64,000 nt of DNA, from contig OY735225.1 in the NCBI GenBank assembly GCA_963457665.1, positions 1,466,501 through 1,530,500 of the forward strand, written 5' to 3'. The stretch comes from Thysanoteuthis rhombus. Its lineage: Eukaryota > Mollusca > Cephalopoda > Oegopsida > Thysanoteuthidae. The position numbers and the translations under genes were made by a program. The notes under the pieces are model-generated. The model searched no databases. It was not told where the DNA came from and saw only the letters and a program-made list of their open reading frames with translations. Below, one piece after another: positions 37,958 through 52,900 of the stretch (positions are counted from its first letter, which is position 1; the number at the start of each line of letters is the position of its first letter).

Positions 37958-40900
37958 GTATTATTCTTTTCTATTTTTTTCATTTTTATTCCTTCAACTT
38001 CTTTTGTAACTTTTTCTTTCAATACCTATTGATTACCGGCAGGTGTGTGTGTGTATGACTCCCGATATAGGAGAGGTGTTTTAATGAAGTTTAGTTATGC
38101 TTAATAAATAAAAATATCTGTTACTGAATAGTACTGCTTCCTGATGTTCCTTCAGTTGATATTCTTTATAATACCTTGGAGATAATTTCTTGAAAAGAAA
38201 TGTTGGAAAGATAGATAAAGACAATAATTCAAGGTTTATTCTCAAGTTCCAGGTAACAAATCTCCCATTTAATCAAACGAATGAATTCCTAAGGCTTTCG
38301 GCTTTCTTGAGTCTTATCAACCTTTCTATGGTGATTAGAGATCTTGATCCTGATTGTACAAAAATATCACTCGTTTGCTTGCATATAGATTCTCTTTGGG
38401 AATATTTTAATAAATTTCAGAGACAGGGATAGGGACGATTTTAAGGTGATTGTTACTTTTTCTGTGTTAAATTAAAAAAAAAAACACGTCCGTATTAGAT
38501 TTCATAGCACTATGTAATATAGTATGTTAGTCTGTGATCTCATATTGACATTTTGGTACTTGTTTGGATGGGGTACGCAAAGAAAAGAGACATGGTTAGT
38601 ATAGATTGGGCTTTACGTTTTTAATCGTGTACAGCGTCCATACAAGTTACCTCTTCTTTCTTTGCGAACCTCATCCAAACAATTACCCAGTATTTTTCTT
38701 TCACAAATTTTAAAGTTTTTTCCGATCACAGTTTTCCCTCTTTTATCCTTACCTGTAAATTTATTTTTCAAAAATTTAATTTTCAAATGGACACAGAGAA
38801 TTTGACTATTAAAAACAGTTAAACAAATTTAACTACAAAGGATATAAGTCAAGTTTAGTGTTAGTGTTTAGTAATAGGGTAAAGATTACATAAGTCAATT
38901 ACAGTAAAAATGAAAGCAGTGAAGTTTTCAATACCATGGTGGTTGTTTCACCTTTGAGAATAGTTTTTTTTTAGTTTATAGGGATTTTGCTTGATTCTCC
39001 TGTTATCCCTTGACTTCCCCTGAATAAATACGGTATTTTGTTTTCTTGGAACTTTCGGCCTTTTTCCAGAAATTCTCGCCATTTATTGTAAAAGGGGATA
39101 ATTTCTAGGAAAAATATTTAGCCTTTAGCAAATTTTTAGGCGTAGTTTGTTATCGAATTGAGTTATTGTCTTTTCTGGTATATAGACAAATTTGGGGAGG
39201 AGAGAGAGAAAGAAAGAGTGTGTACGTGTATTTGTAGTATGTTCAACTAAGATATTTAATTTAGTTATATTCCTATTTCAATAAAATCTTTATATATGCA
39301 TGTATATTTATTTATTTTTTCTATTGAATTGGGATCACTACATAACACGGAAAAGGTAACAATCGCCCCTCAAATTTTTATGAACAGTAGTTGAACTTCT
39401 GTATTTCTGCAATAACAAATCTCATTAAATGTTTGAAGAGGCCCCTGTAGGAGCCAAGCCTATTGTGCCTCAAAACCTCTTGCAGCATGTTTGATAAAAC
39501 TTACCAAAGCCTATCTGAAGGTACTAAAAATGTTTTTAAACAACCTGTAATTTTAATCACAAACCCCAAACTGTGCATCAGCTCTACTTGGCAAAACTTC
39601 CCCTCAACAACTAGTCTCACCATCAACAAATACAACCGAGTGTCCCATAAAAAAACTGTAGGAAAATATCAAGTCTATGATTTGGTATATTTCTAAAAAA
39701 ATAATACATGGAAGTTTGATTCAAAATATTTATTTTTTTGTATTAACTCATTCAGGCCTGGATTTTTTCAAGGGTTACAAGGCAAGGACATAATGGATGT
39801 ATTCAAGTTTTTTCATTCTCTAAGGAACCCTGGGGAGTCCTATATCATTTTGGCAATTATAAGATGGATTTCATTTATGGCAAATATAATGGTCATGTGA
39901 CCTCATCATGTATTCAAAATGGCTGCAGAATTCAAAGTGCACCTATGTATTCTCCTGGCCTGAATGAGTTAATGATATTGCATCGCTTACAACAATTTCT
40001 TAGTGGCAATTGAAATCTGTAACAATACTCATATCCTGGGAGTGAAATGGGGTGAGGCTTATACCTACTTCTTAATTTCCAAGTTTTTTGTTCAATGTTT
40101 ACTAATGGAGACATTACTATATACCTAGTCTCCAAATCAAGCCTCACTGTATACCTAATCCCTGAAACCCATTTCCATCTCTGGTCATATCTTACTAACT
40201 ACTTTGCTGGGATTTGCTGTTATTAAACTTTAATTTGTGCCTATTATATTAATTTTCCCTGAAACTGATAAAATCTGAGATTACGGTATCAAAAAATTAT
40301 GGTGATCTTTCATTTCATGTTGGTTACAGTCTGAAAAAATAAGGGAAGTTATTCCTATTTGGTGAATTGCAATATATTGCTTACAGTCTACATATGTAAA
40401 CAAATATATTAATTCCTAAAGAGAAGGTGATGATATGCCTGAGTCTGAAAGAAAAAAAGGAGAATCATTCCAGATACTGTGCTCTTTTTTGCGAGTTTTA
40501 CTATACCAGATTTAACCATCATCATATTCTTCATGTGAAGTGAAACCTTTAATTTGGTTGCAGTACTGTTTGGTATCAGCCAGAAATCAATGGGGAGCAA
40601 TTCTATTGTTTAATTATTGTTAACAGTCATACAATGTATATCTCACAGAAAGTAATTATGCTGAGTCAGTAGAGTTACTGGTATTACATTAGCACTAATA
40701 AAAATTAGAGCTCCAAAATAACCTATGCATGCTTACAGAATGAAATATTAATTCTTAAAAAATGTAAAGAACTCAAAAGTTCAAAGAACACCACCTATTT
40801 TGTAAGTCTTATCTCATCTCATCTGGCTTATGGAGTGAAATTTAGCAGTCTTTAGTGAAGTTCTAACATCTATCATATAAAAGTGAATATATGTATGTCT

Positions 40901-43900
40901 GTATGTATGTTCCAAGTTGTAGGCCACAATTTTGCACCAAACAAGCTGAAATTTATCATAGGGGTGAATTTTCACAATACAAAGGTTACAGGCTATGTAA
41001 CATTATTTAACTGGGTGGATCAAAATTTTCATTGTTTTCAAATTTGACTGAATTTTCAATCATTTGCAAATGTCTTAACTTTTTTATCAAATTTTACTAA
41101 TTTTATACTTAAAGGGAGAAAACTATATATATTTTCACGTGTATTGTCTTTTGTTGAATCCGAACAGCGATGGATTGTTGTTTGAGAGACAAGGGGATTT
41201 GGTCCTCATCGTGGTTTGACTGTAGCGTGTGTGTGGCCCTGTAGATGTGGAAGGAAGGATGCTGTATGAAGAGAATGGAATGTGCGCCAAGTATGAAGAT
41301 GTACACATATTTTGGGCCAGGGAAAAGACGTACGTTTAATACAAGAATAAAGATCAGGTACATGTAAGGATACATAAATATGATCGTGAGAAGTAATGTT
41401 AGGAGAAGAGATAGAAGAGATGGTGAAAGGTAGGAACTTTCTTGTCTTGATAGTGCTGGCATCAGAGTTGTAGCGGAGTTGTCTGAACGCTTGGATTCTG
41501 TATGGTTGGATTGCTCCAAAATAATACATGGAAACTGGGTTCACTGTGCAAGCCTTACTGCCAAGTAAGTGAGTTAACTTGGGGGCTATTCTCTGATGCT
41601 GTTAGATTCTTAATGAACAGACTATGAAGGACATAGAACATGGAGTTTTATCCATGCGTGTTTCCCGAAGTGAGGATGGTGGTTAAGATCGGATTGGCCG
41701 GTGGGTCGGCAAAATGACAACGATCTTAGGGAGAAAGAAAGAGAGCTACCAGCCCCAAAGGCCAGGGCCAGAGGTATGACCAGCTAGGGATCCTGGCGCT
41801 TATGAGCATTGGACCAGGGAAAAGGAAAGATAGAATGGCTAGGGCTAGAAGCGTAACCAGCTAGGGGTGTGACACTAGGGGGCCAGGAGTCCCCCGTGTC
41901 CTGAAAATTACTGTGGCTGTTACTAAAAATTACTATGGTTATTACCAGTAATTACTATTGTTATTACAAAAGGAGTTATCTGTGTTAAAAGGGATAATGT
42001 GTTTTTTGAGATAATATGAGAATTGTGTGTTTCCGGGTGCGGGCATCTGCGATTTCTCAAACTAGTGTCATCTGTCAAATCCTGGGTTGCAAAAACAAAT
42101 GCTTTTGGAAAAAGGTTTTGTTCCCGATTCGATGACCATGTCATGGGAAGTTGAGTTATCTGTACTTTTTCAATCTAGTGTCATCTGTCAAATCCTGGGT
42201 TTGAAAACAAAGCCAGATATAAGGGTCAGTGTCTGGGGTCTAGAGAGAGAGAGTAAAAGCTTATGAAAGAAAAGTTATTTGCAGAGTCCTTGGGAGAGGG
42301 GGAGACTAATTTATGATATTGAACAGACCTGCGTCGCGAGATGAATGAGGGTCAATGTTTTGGGTTTTTCCGGAAAGGTTGAGATAACAGGAAAAAGAAA
42401 GAAAGGGAGTCAATTACAAAGAGATACAGTGTTGATACCAAGGGCTTAAATAGGAAGAATTTTCGTAACAAGCAGCAGAGTAAAATTTGGGTTTGGAGAA
42501 GAGAGTCTTTGCCAGCCCTCTCTCATGTCAGCCGTCCGCCCTAGTAACCGTCAACCGCTGCTACCATTCAGTAGACTACCATTCGTGACATGAGAGACCA
42601 GTCGTCATTTTGACTTAGATAATAATCGGCCTCCTCTCTTTTCAACTGCGAATAGGCATTTCCCGTCTCCAGAGATATTGATAATCAATATTCTATATAA
42701 AACATATAAACGAAATCCCGTCTTGTTGCCTTCTTTTACTAACCCAGAACCATGGCTGGTTTAGTATAGTTGGTGAGACCACCACCCCCAACAGGAACAC
42801 CCACAGGGGTGTTGGAACTAATAAGCATTGGACCATGTGTGTCCTGGGGTTTTATAGGGGTCGTCATCTGAAGGAATGTTTTGGATATCTAGCTAAAAGA
42901 AGAGTTTCGTACTTAATTTTTAATTAAAAGTATAGGGACACTACAATATCTTACCCTCCTAGAATGCTCTGAGAATGGCTGAAAATCCAAAACGTACAAA
43001 GAGAGAGCTTCTTACTCAAACAGTATGTTAGATGAAGTACTCCTAGATTTTTTCATGTCATTTATAACATATTAAGTCATGTTTATATTTATTAATGCTA
43101 TAGGAGTGTCAGAATGATTGTTTGAAATGGGCTTGATTTTCAAATATCCTCAGAATTCATTCATGTCCTCATTTAATCAGATGAGCAGTTAACCACCATC
43201 ACACATACACACACACACACATATCTTCAATTGTAGTAAGATGACCTCAACATTTATTTATAGAAGAAAATAGCAAAAAACATGAGGATGTATAAGTTTA
43301 TTTGTAATATCAATATTGAGAGCTTATTTCCAATCCACACTGTTTACTTGATTTGTGGCCTGAGAGAAATTATAATAAAAAGCAACTAAAAATTCAAGAT
43401 GAAGTAAATAGTAGTCCAAATTGATAAGAATGATTTATGATATTTCATCTAATAAAAATAAATATTGAAATATTCATTTGAAACATTGTGATTATTTTCA
43501 GCTGTTTGAAATCAATGATGAAGCAGTGTCCAGTTCGATTCTTAAATTTATAGTTCCCAAAGAATTGGCTGGAGGTTTTGTCAACAATAAAAAAGAATCA
43601 TATAAATTTCAGTAAGTATGAAAGTCAAAGTCTTTTTATAGTACAATAATATCTAAAAAAGAAACTGCATACATCATAGTTTCTAAGTATGAGTATCTTT
43701 ACTAGCAAGTAAGTAGCTTGGTAAAAATGGTTTAGTTAAGTAAGTAAAGCATCTGTCTCTTGAGATACAATTTCCATTGAAGTATATGACCAGTGATAAA
43801 GTTCCAGCTTCCTTTACTTGCATCAGCTTAGTAATCTTTGCAAGTTTCAAGTTTGGTTGAGACCATGACTTCCAAGTTTTTATGACTACACCCCTTGACT

Positions 43901-46900
43901 GGATACAATTCCACTAAAGGAATACTTATTCCTAAATCATATGACTTAGAATCCACTCCGTTAGGTACTGTGTGTGCAGGGGAAATTTGTCCTGATGAAA
44001 AGTTTCCTATACTCTTCTTTTATACCAGGAATCAAACTCAGAACCTTCTGCATGTTAGGCAAACATGATAGCCATTACTTTAAGTTGTAATGAAAGAGTA
44101 TATAATTACTTTGTCTTTGTTGTATTCAAGTATGTCTGTGTGAGGTTTATGTACTTGTATGTATATGTAAATTCATAGTTGAAGAAAAGTAATAAATTAA
44201 TCTTAATGTTGGTTGTAAGGTTGTGAATATTCTAATTTTCTATTATGTGAAATTGTTTATAACAATTAACTTAATTACAGCAATGAATTCATAACGATGT
44301 ATGTAAATTGTTTAAAATGTTGTATTCTTTGCTTTAAGATATCTGCCAATTATTATTATCCAGAAGATCCTGTCCCAAAGTGATCACAGCAAGTAGCTTC
44401 TGCTATTAAATGTTATTTCAAAACTTCAATCATTGTAGAATTTCTATTTTCAAAATGGCATCTTTGATAGAATCACTATGGTAACAATGGAAATATCAAA
44501 AAGAACAAATCTTTTTGAAATTAAATACTATGGAAAGTTTATCAAAGGTCTTGAAACATTCTTCTCGTGTATTTCAAAATTAAAATCAAATCTGTCTATT
44601 CTGGTCACTTTGTTTTACATTATTAAATCCATTTTTTTCCAGATTCAAAAATGTATTTGACCAAAGTATCAAACAAGAAGTTGTGTTCAATCAAGTTGCT
44701 CAGCCTGTTATTGACAAGTAAGTATTTCCCAAGAATCAAAAGCTAATTATGCTGAACAATCATCTTCACAAAGGCCTTCCATAAAACCTATTTGAACTTT
44801 GCATTGTTTTTCATATAAGTGTGTGAGTGTTTACATTCAGACAGCAATCTTTCAAGAATACAAGTTTGATTAAAGGCTAAAGAAAAGAAATATGAATGTT
44901 CTTTTAATTTTTTTTTCTACTTAACTATTTTTGTTTTCATACTAGTGAACTTTGATCAGTAATTGAAATAGTGATTAGTGCATACATTAGAGGTTAATTT
45001 TTTTATACATTCAATTTTTAAATTTTGACATTTGACCATTCATGAGGCAACAGGCAAATCAAGTTTTTTCTCTGAACAGAATGTATCACTTAATTGTCAA
45101 ATGCATTTGAAATTCTAATATGTTTAAACTTTTTTCCTTGAAGTAAAGAACCCAAAATTGAATCAGATCTTGCAGTTATTTTTTCTAATGCATCAAATTA
45201 TTTTAATATCAAAAGATTTCAAAATCAAAATTATTTTCTGATCTTGTTTAGCATTCTTTGAACTTGATAAGTTATAAAATTGAATTTAAAACTTTGAAAA
45301 TTGTGGTGCTTACGTTCTTGAAATCTTCTGTGAAGCTATACCTTTATTAGAGTGGTTAATTTGTTCAAAAGATTTCCAGAAGTTCAAAACCGCACCTCAA
45401 GGTCTTATTATAATTTAATGTGTTTTGTTTTCTGTCTTATAGTAAGATATATTAATTTGTCCAAGAAAACTTCAAGCATATTACATCAAAACCTGCACCA
45501 ATCAAAAACACACTATTCAAAAGTATTCCTGTATTCTTTCCTCCACAGCAATTGATATTAAATGAATAAAATGCTTTACAATGTAAATTTGCTTTTTGAA
45601 TATGTCATTGAATAAGTGAAATTAAGTCATTATTTGAAATTTACAAAGGTATATTTCAGGTGATATGAATACTCAGCCTCTGAGAAAAGTTTTTCTCAGA
45701 TTCATTGTTTTAAGCCTCTCAGTTTGATTAGCTACTGTTGCCCAAAATCTCTCAAGTATTTTTGTAATCGTCTTCGGTAACTCAGTGAACTTTGGATGTA
45801 GAAACAGCTTTTTAACCATTATTAATTTCTGACTAGTATTTCATTTATCATGAAATTTTTTTCATTCAACTCAGATTGTCAGTCTAAGGAAGTAATTACA
45901 CAATGTTGATTGGAAATGAAAAATAAAGAATAAGCTCTTGGCAAGATTTGAACTTGTATCCTTTGGGAAGCTGCCTTTGTATAGCACTGCATTACTAACT
46001 GGGCAATTTTAGCTCTTCTGGTTGACAGAAGGTCAAATCTAGCCCTTAATCTCATCCTTTATCCTTCCCTGAAAATTTAGCACAATGTTTGTTATTATCT
46101 TTACATACATTAGTTGTAGTAATAGTAGTAGTAGTTACATTATATCAAGTTTTTTTATTTGATTAATCATTGTCAACTGTTATTTATTTTTTACTTAAAT
46201 TAACGATGGAAGGAAACATGTCTGATTAGTAACTCAATAAAAACTGTCATACGAACAATATCTTTTGGCAGCATACCATGTTGGGACTGTTTAATCAAAA
46301 GATTGTAATAGGGGTGATCAATAAATAACTTACTTTTCTCACCTTTTGTTGAACCACTGAAAAGTTTGAATTTTCAGTGAGCACTAAGTAGTGATCAATT
46401 TGGCATAAGCATTGTAAATTGACCCCCCCCCCAAATATTTGGGAGGAAGGGGTTTTAAAAGAATAAAAAAACTGTTTTCATTAAACATAATAAAGAATTG
46501 TCAAATAAATGAATTACACATAATAAAGAGTTCAAAATTTCAGCCCTTTAGCTCCAATGGATGGTATGTACATGTGATATGCACATACACATAGCTGACC
46601 AACTTGAAAACTGAAGAAACCTATTTTGATGGTTTCTGATACTAGTAAAACATTTATAATGGCTGACAATCCAATAAAGATAACTTTTTTTACTTGAATG
46701 TATAATGCTTCTTTTTTTTTTAATCATAAAATCTATTCTCAGTCTGCCATTTTTTTCTCTTTTTATTTTCAGTGTCTTGGCAGGATACAATGGAACAATA
46801 TTTGCTTATGGACAGGTAAGTATTTCAATCTTTCTTATTTGTCAAAGAATGATCTCTATTTTGTTCAGCTATTTGAAGATATTTCCACTGAATCAACAAA

Positions 46901-49900
46901 TCAAGACTCCTCATATTAAACTGTGCCATTTATCTGTGAAGTTTTTTTTTTCAGCTAATGGCTGATTCTAAAATTCTGTTTTGTCTATTTATTCTACTGA
47001 CTGAACAGAAACTCCCTTAATTATTATGTTTCTGTGTCTCATACATAAATGGAGTTAAGGAAGACATTAACATTCATGACTAGTGAAACAATATGGAACA
47101 GTGTTGGTACCTCATTTGATGGGGACGTCAGTGCTTCTTCACAAAAATGTACAATTTTTGCTGTGTTTTTTTAAAAATTTTTTTATGCATTTCTTCAAAT
47201 GCAACCATGAATTCATTCGAGAGAAGTGAACAACTGATTAAAAAAAGTACTGCTTCCATTTAGACCAAATGATGGTTGCAATTGATGAAAAACATCCTGA
47301 ATTGTTAACACATTAAATATGACAGGTGGTGAAGAGTAACAATAAAAACCCCTTGTCCATTGCAAGATAATCCATTACAAGATAAAAGCCCTGACTCACA
47401 GATAGAACTGAGTGGCCATCAATCACAATGAAATGAAAACTCTATTGAGTTAGCTATAGAACTGCAATGACGGAAATGTGCATCATCATTTGACCACATA
47501 TTTTGGGATAACACTTGACTATATGTTTTGGGATAACACTTGACTACATGTTTTGGGATAACACTTGACTACATGTTTTGGGATAACACTTGATTACATG
47601 TTTTGGGATAACACTTGATTACATGTTTTGGGATAACACTTGATTACATGTTTTGGGGATAACACTTGAATACATGTTTCTTTGATGACCAGGCAAAAAT
47701 TGTTTCAGCTTGGCTGGAAAGTTTTCAGTCCTCTGCCTATTGATGGAAAAGATTTCAATTCTCTGGAAGACAGTAAAAAAGACCAATGGAAATTCTTTTC
47801 TGAGAAAGATAAAAAAAATCCTGAGATAGAATTATGAAGTTACTTGTAAGATAGCAGAAGATGGTGGAATAAAATGATGAATATGTTGTTCAATAAAGTT
47901 AATGTTGAAAATAAAAATTGTCATTTATTTTTACTTAATAAATTCGAAAAACTTTTTGGCCAACTTAGTACAAAGCTCTTGGCTTCTTCATTAGTCTCCA
48001 TGAAGCGCTAACATCCTTAATTTCAAAATACAGAAGCCAAAAATAAAAAAATAGATTACATTGCTTTTTTTTCTCACCAAGCAACTCAATTTGTAATGGT
48101 AGTTTGGAGTCAAACTTCAACTGCAATTTGATCTTGGACAATCAAAACCTTTCTCCTGAATGGTCAGCCCTGTGAATCTTTTTAGTTGGGTTCCAGATCA
48201 GTCAAGTAATCCAATTTTTGCCATTTTGCCTGAAGAAGAGACTAATGCTATTTGAAATAGAATATTAGCAATAACAGGTCATAGGATTTGGAAGCTTTTT
48301 CACAAACAGTGTAAATTGATTTGTTAAGTTTATTTTGTTAGTCCCCTCTGGGGCTCGGGTTTTCATTTTCCTGGTGCTGACTCACAAATAAGACTCTATG
48401 TTTTGGGTCTTTTTTGGCAAGAACAAAAAAATTCAACTTGTATTTTTAATATTTGCAGGCTTCTATTCTTTAGAATTAGATGTTAGCTTTTGGCGAGGAC
48501 TACGAGAAAGATCCTAAATCTCTTAGTTGGCAGGAAAATATCAAATGTGCTGAGACTATATAGAATGATTATTTTTTCCTCATATTTTTTCCAGACTGGC
48601 AGTGGCAAAACATTTACGATCACTGGAGGGGCTGAGAGATACACAGACCGTGGAATTATCCCAAGAACCTTATCCTACATATTTCAGCAGACTGAAAAGG
48701 TTTTCCAATATTTCCATCTGTTTTTCAACTCATTAACAAAAGTTTATGAGCTTCGAGCCCCTTATACTCTGGACAGGGTTCATAAAAGAAAAATTGTTGT
48801 TAAACTTCATTCCAAATTAGAGTTGACTTTGTTTTCCTCCATAACAACAACAAGAACTATCCTCACCAAATTTAGGGGTGTAAACTCTTCACTCTTTGTC
48901 TATTCTGTCACGTTAAATCAAACCGATATATAAAATTAACATTTCCCTTCTGTGATTTGGAATTAAGACCTTGTGATTGCTAGACGGCTCTCTTACCAAC
49001 TGAGTCAAATCGACCAGTCTCATATATACAAATTTATTTATCATATTTACAAATCAAAAGTTGCAGTAATCATCTTTAGTTAGAATACCATTAGGAGGGT
49101 AGTTTGACCCTGTAGCAGCCAGGCTTGTTAAGTCTGTAATTCCAGAACAGTTGAGAATTAGAGAAAGCCGTTTTTATAATCATGGATAATGCTATCAAAA
49201 TCAGTTGGTCCCCAATACTTATTTGAAATGAATAGAAAAATTTTTTTAAATAAAAAAATTGATTTTATATCACAATGAATTTATAACAATGAAGGTAAAT
49301 TGCTCTAATTTTCATATTTTTCACCTAATGTTATCGGCCGGTTATTGTTATCTAATAGTCCGTGTTCTAAAGTGATAGTAAAAAATATCTTAATCTGTAT
49401 TTTTTAATCCAAGTCAAAATTTCAAATCTGTATAAGCTGTTACCATGTATACAAACTGTGACACACAAAGAGAAATATGAAAAATTTCAGAAAATCTATA
49501 TAAGCTATAACAATGTATACACTAACACACACACAAGCACATAGAAAGTTGAGGAAAAATCCTCCTCTACTCCGAGGCTGAAGTTGGACTACATCAACTC
49601 ATCCTTTGCAGCTGGAGAAAAAAAATTTACTGAATCACAACACTTCATTCAAACTTTACCCCCTTTGGAAAAAATACTAAAGTTCATTTTCCAGTGATTA
49701 ACTATAAAAATTATTTAGCATAGACTGAAGGTTATATGATCGAAATATTGCAAACTACAAATTCTTGATCATTTTCTTTCTGTTGAACACTTTTGAATTT
49801 CCTTTCCAGGATCGAGATAACACGTACACAGTTAAGATCTCCTATTTAGAGATTTACAATGAAGACGGCTATGATTTGCTAGATCCCAGGCATGAAGCAG

Positions 49901-52900
49901 CAAAACTTGAGGATTTGCCGTAAGTTTATTGAGTATTATCTGGTCGCATTAGCAGATAAATTCCATCTTTCAAGTTTCAGTCCTCCATTCTAAAAGTACA
50001 AAATAATTTTAGTCTGATAATTTCTTTTATAAAATGTTCCTTAATATTTACTCTTTAGAATCTGATTTTCAAGAAGGAGTTCATGATTTTGATATATATC
50101 TGGTGGTTTCAAGCTATAGACTGGGTTCCTGGCTGATTTCTGTACTCATTCCTTAACAATTAAGCTAATTCAATTTGCTACAAAGATTTATCCATCAAAA
50201 AGTCTTGAAAAAATGTAAAAATAAACTTCTCCTGTATTGGTCATATTTTTACTCTGAAATAATCTGCTAATATTTTCCTTGTTTAAGATTTCTGAATAAA
50301 AAGAGAAACAGACAGATATAAATGAGGATGGACTTGATTGAAATGTTTAAAATCATGAATAAAATGTACAAAATATCGTGTACATCAAAAGTGAGGTTTA
50401 AGGAAAACCAGACAAGGACAAGGGGATATGAAAAATCACTTGAGATGAAGAGATTTAAAACAGAGCCAAAAAGAAACATCTTCACACGGTGCATTGTGCG
50501 AATTTGGAACAACCTTCCTAAAGATATTGTAACAGCACTGAGTGTGGATAAATTTAAGAAAAGGATGGATGTACTATGAAAGAATCAGGCCATTTATAAC
50601 AACTATGAAGCCATGATTACCTGCAACTTGAGTGAAGGAGTGACTCACCCCAGTGGAAAAGACATAGTCCTCGGAGCTGAAATCTAATCTAATCTAACTT
50701 ATACTCAGTTACTCTTGTGTCATGTGATACATGAGGCAATGATTTTGTCTCCATTTCTGAAATGATCCCGGGAGACCCGATCCTTGTTTGTTGCAATTGT
50801 GGGTTCTTACAGGGTCTGGTAGCTGGACACACAAGATGAACTGCCTCACAGGGCTGAAGGGCTCCAACTACCCTGCTTTTCACCCATAGGTGGAAGAAGT
50901 GAATCCATTCTTTTCATAAAGACATTTGTGCCAAGTTAACACTGACTGTCCCAACCTGAGTTTGAACTTGGTTCATCATTCTATTCTTCATGCTATTTAT
51001 CCTTAGGCTACCCACACCTTTCATAAGATGTAAGAAATGATATAAAAGGAAAAGCTTGGGTCTGACAAAAGGTCTTTTGCACAACATGCCAATATTGAAT
51101 TAACCCATATATGCCTATAGGCCTATATTTTGTCTAGCCTAAAAAAATTGCCATGGAAAATATATTTATGAAAGAAAGCTGATCAAATTACAAAGGAAAA
51201 TTCTCAAGATAATTATAAAAATGCTCTCAGGTTTTTCACAAATAAATTTGCCTTACCCTGCTAATATACCTTCATTTACCCAATATTTCTGATTATACCA
51301 AATCTGACTTCAGTCATGAATGAGTTGAGAACCTTTATTTTTTTTTTTCTTTCAATGAAATATTAAAGGAATAAAAATCAATTTTCATTTTGTTTAGTAA
51401 AGTCCACCTGATGGAAGACACTGATCAGAACATCCACTTGAAAAATCTGTCCTTGATGCCAGCAACCAATGAAGAAGAAGCTCTGAATCTACTTTTTATT
51501 GGGGATACGAATCGAATGATTGCAGAGGTGAGACTGAAACATTATCTCGAAATTTGTCAGCGGAAAATTATGAATAATATATTTGGGGATTTGCTTTGTG
51601 AAAAATTTTCAGTCTTTTTGGACAAAAGAATCATGGATTTAGATAAATAATCTCAAGTCTTTCCATTGAACTGAGTCTGTATGACATTTCAACACATTCA
51701 GCACCAAAGGACATTAATCAAAAACCGTCAACTAAAACTGTCACCAAAACGGTGAATATTGGTTTCTTCAGTTTTCAAGTTAGTTTCGTTGGTTATCTAG
51801 GTGTGTACATTTCACGCATACAGGCTGCACCAATGGGGCTAGGGGACTGAAACAGTTACTTTCTCAGTCGTCAGTGAGATGCCATTGTGTTAGCTTGTGT
51901 AATATGTGACGGTCAAAATCATAATGATCAAGTGAGTCATTCATCACATCTCATTGCAGGGGTTTTGCAGCTAAACATTTCAGAAGCCAAATCTGTTAGT
52001 CCCCACCAACCTTCTGGTCCAGATTAGGCTCTGCATAACTTCTGATTTTTTGCAAAGACATTCCAGACTGTGGACTAGATTGAGAAGAACATGTTGAGAC
52101 AGTTGATTCTGAAATAGGATTTTGTAGACCGTATCGAAAAGTTGAAGAGATGCTGGGATAAGTGTGTAAGGTCCCAATGAAAGTACTTTGAAGTGGACTA
52201 AGGCTATTTTTTTTTCCCATTAATATTAAATGGCTGTATACTCATTTGAAGACGCCAATGATAACATGTTTATATTTAGTGAACAAAATGTTTTATTTGA
52301 GAAACTGCATCGACACTATCCAATTGGCCATGTTTATACCTGAGTAAAAGTCTCAAGCAATTTTCATCTTTCATTGCAGACCCCTATGAACCAAGCCTCC
52401 ACCCGTTCACACTGTATATTTACAATCCACTTAACTTGTCGGCAAGTTGGATCTGCCACGATTCGTAAATCAAAGCTCCATCTGGTGGATTTGGCAGGGT
52501 AAGAAAATACAAATACAAATCACATTATAAGAATAACTTAATCATTTCGATTTGCATATTTAACTTTTAAATTCATTTTAGTAAGAAAAAAGTAGTACAC
52601 ATGGGAGGAACTTTTGATTGAAGTTACCTCCCTTGCTCTTGATTATTTTTGTTTATTATTTTTCTTCTTCTTTGATTCGATCCACAAGAGAGTTCCATTT
52701 TTAAAAATTCTGTTTGTTGAAGAGTTTGAGTTACAGGCAGTCTACAAGTCTAAGAGTTAAGAATATACATCTTTACATCTACAGTGATAACTCAAATCTG
52801 CAATGTTCCATGCAGGAAAGAAAGTTAGTTAGTTTACTGAGGAGACAGGAAGATTTTCACTTATGAAGCAGATCCATGTTTGTATAACATTCAGATAAAA

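Noticed and set aside
41109-41544. Two overlapping minus-strand frames of 136 and 112 codons
   Set aside because: They occupy different frames of the same strand inside the LTR-like fossil region. No domain is recognisable, so no host gene is called.
46440-46680. Additional KIF6 exon between exons 3 and 4
   Set aside because: The sequence is a reversed F1 repeat, and exons 3 and 4 already join in frame with the vertebrate spacing.
47492-47680. CRISPR-like array
   Set aside because: The 25-bp units are directly adjacent with no unique spacers, and the DNA is animal nuclear, so this is a minisatellite.
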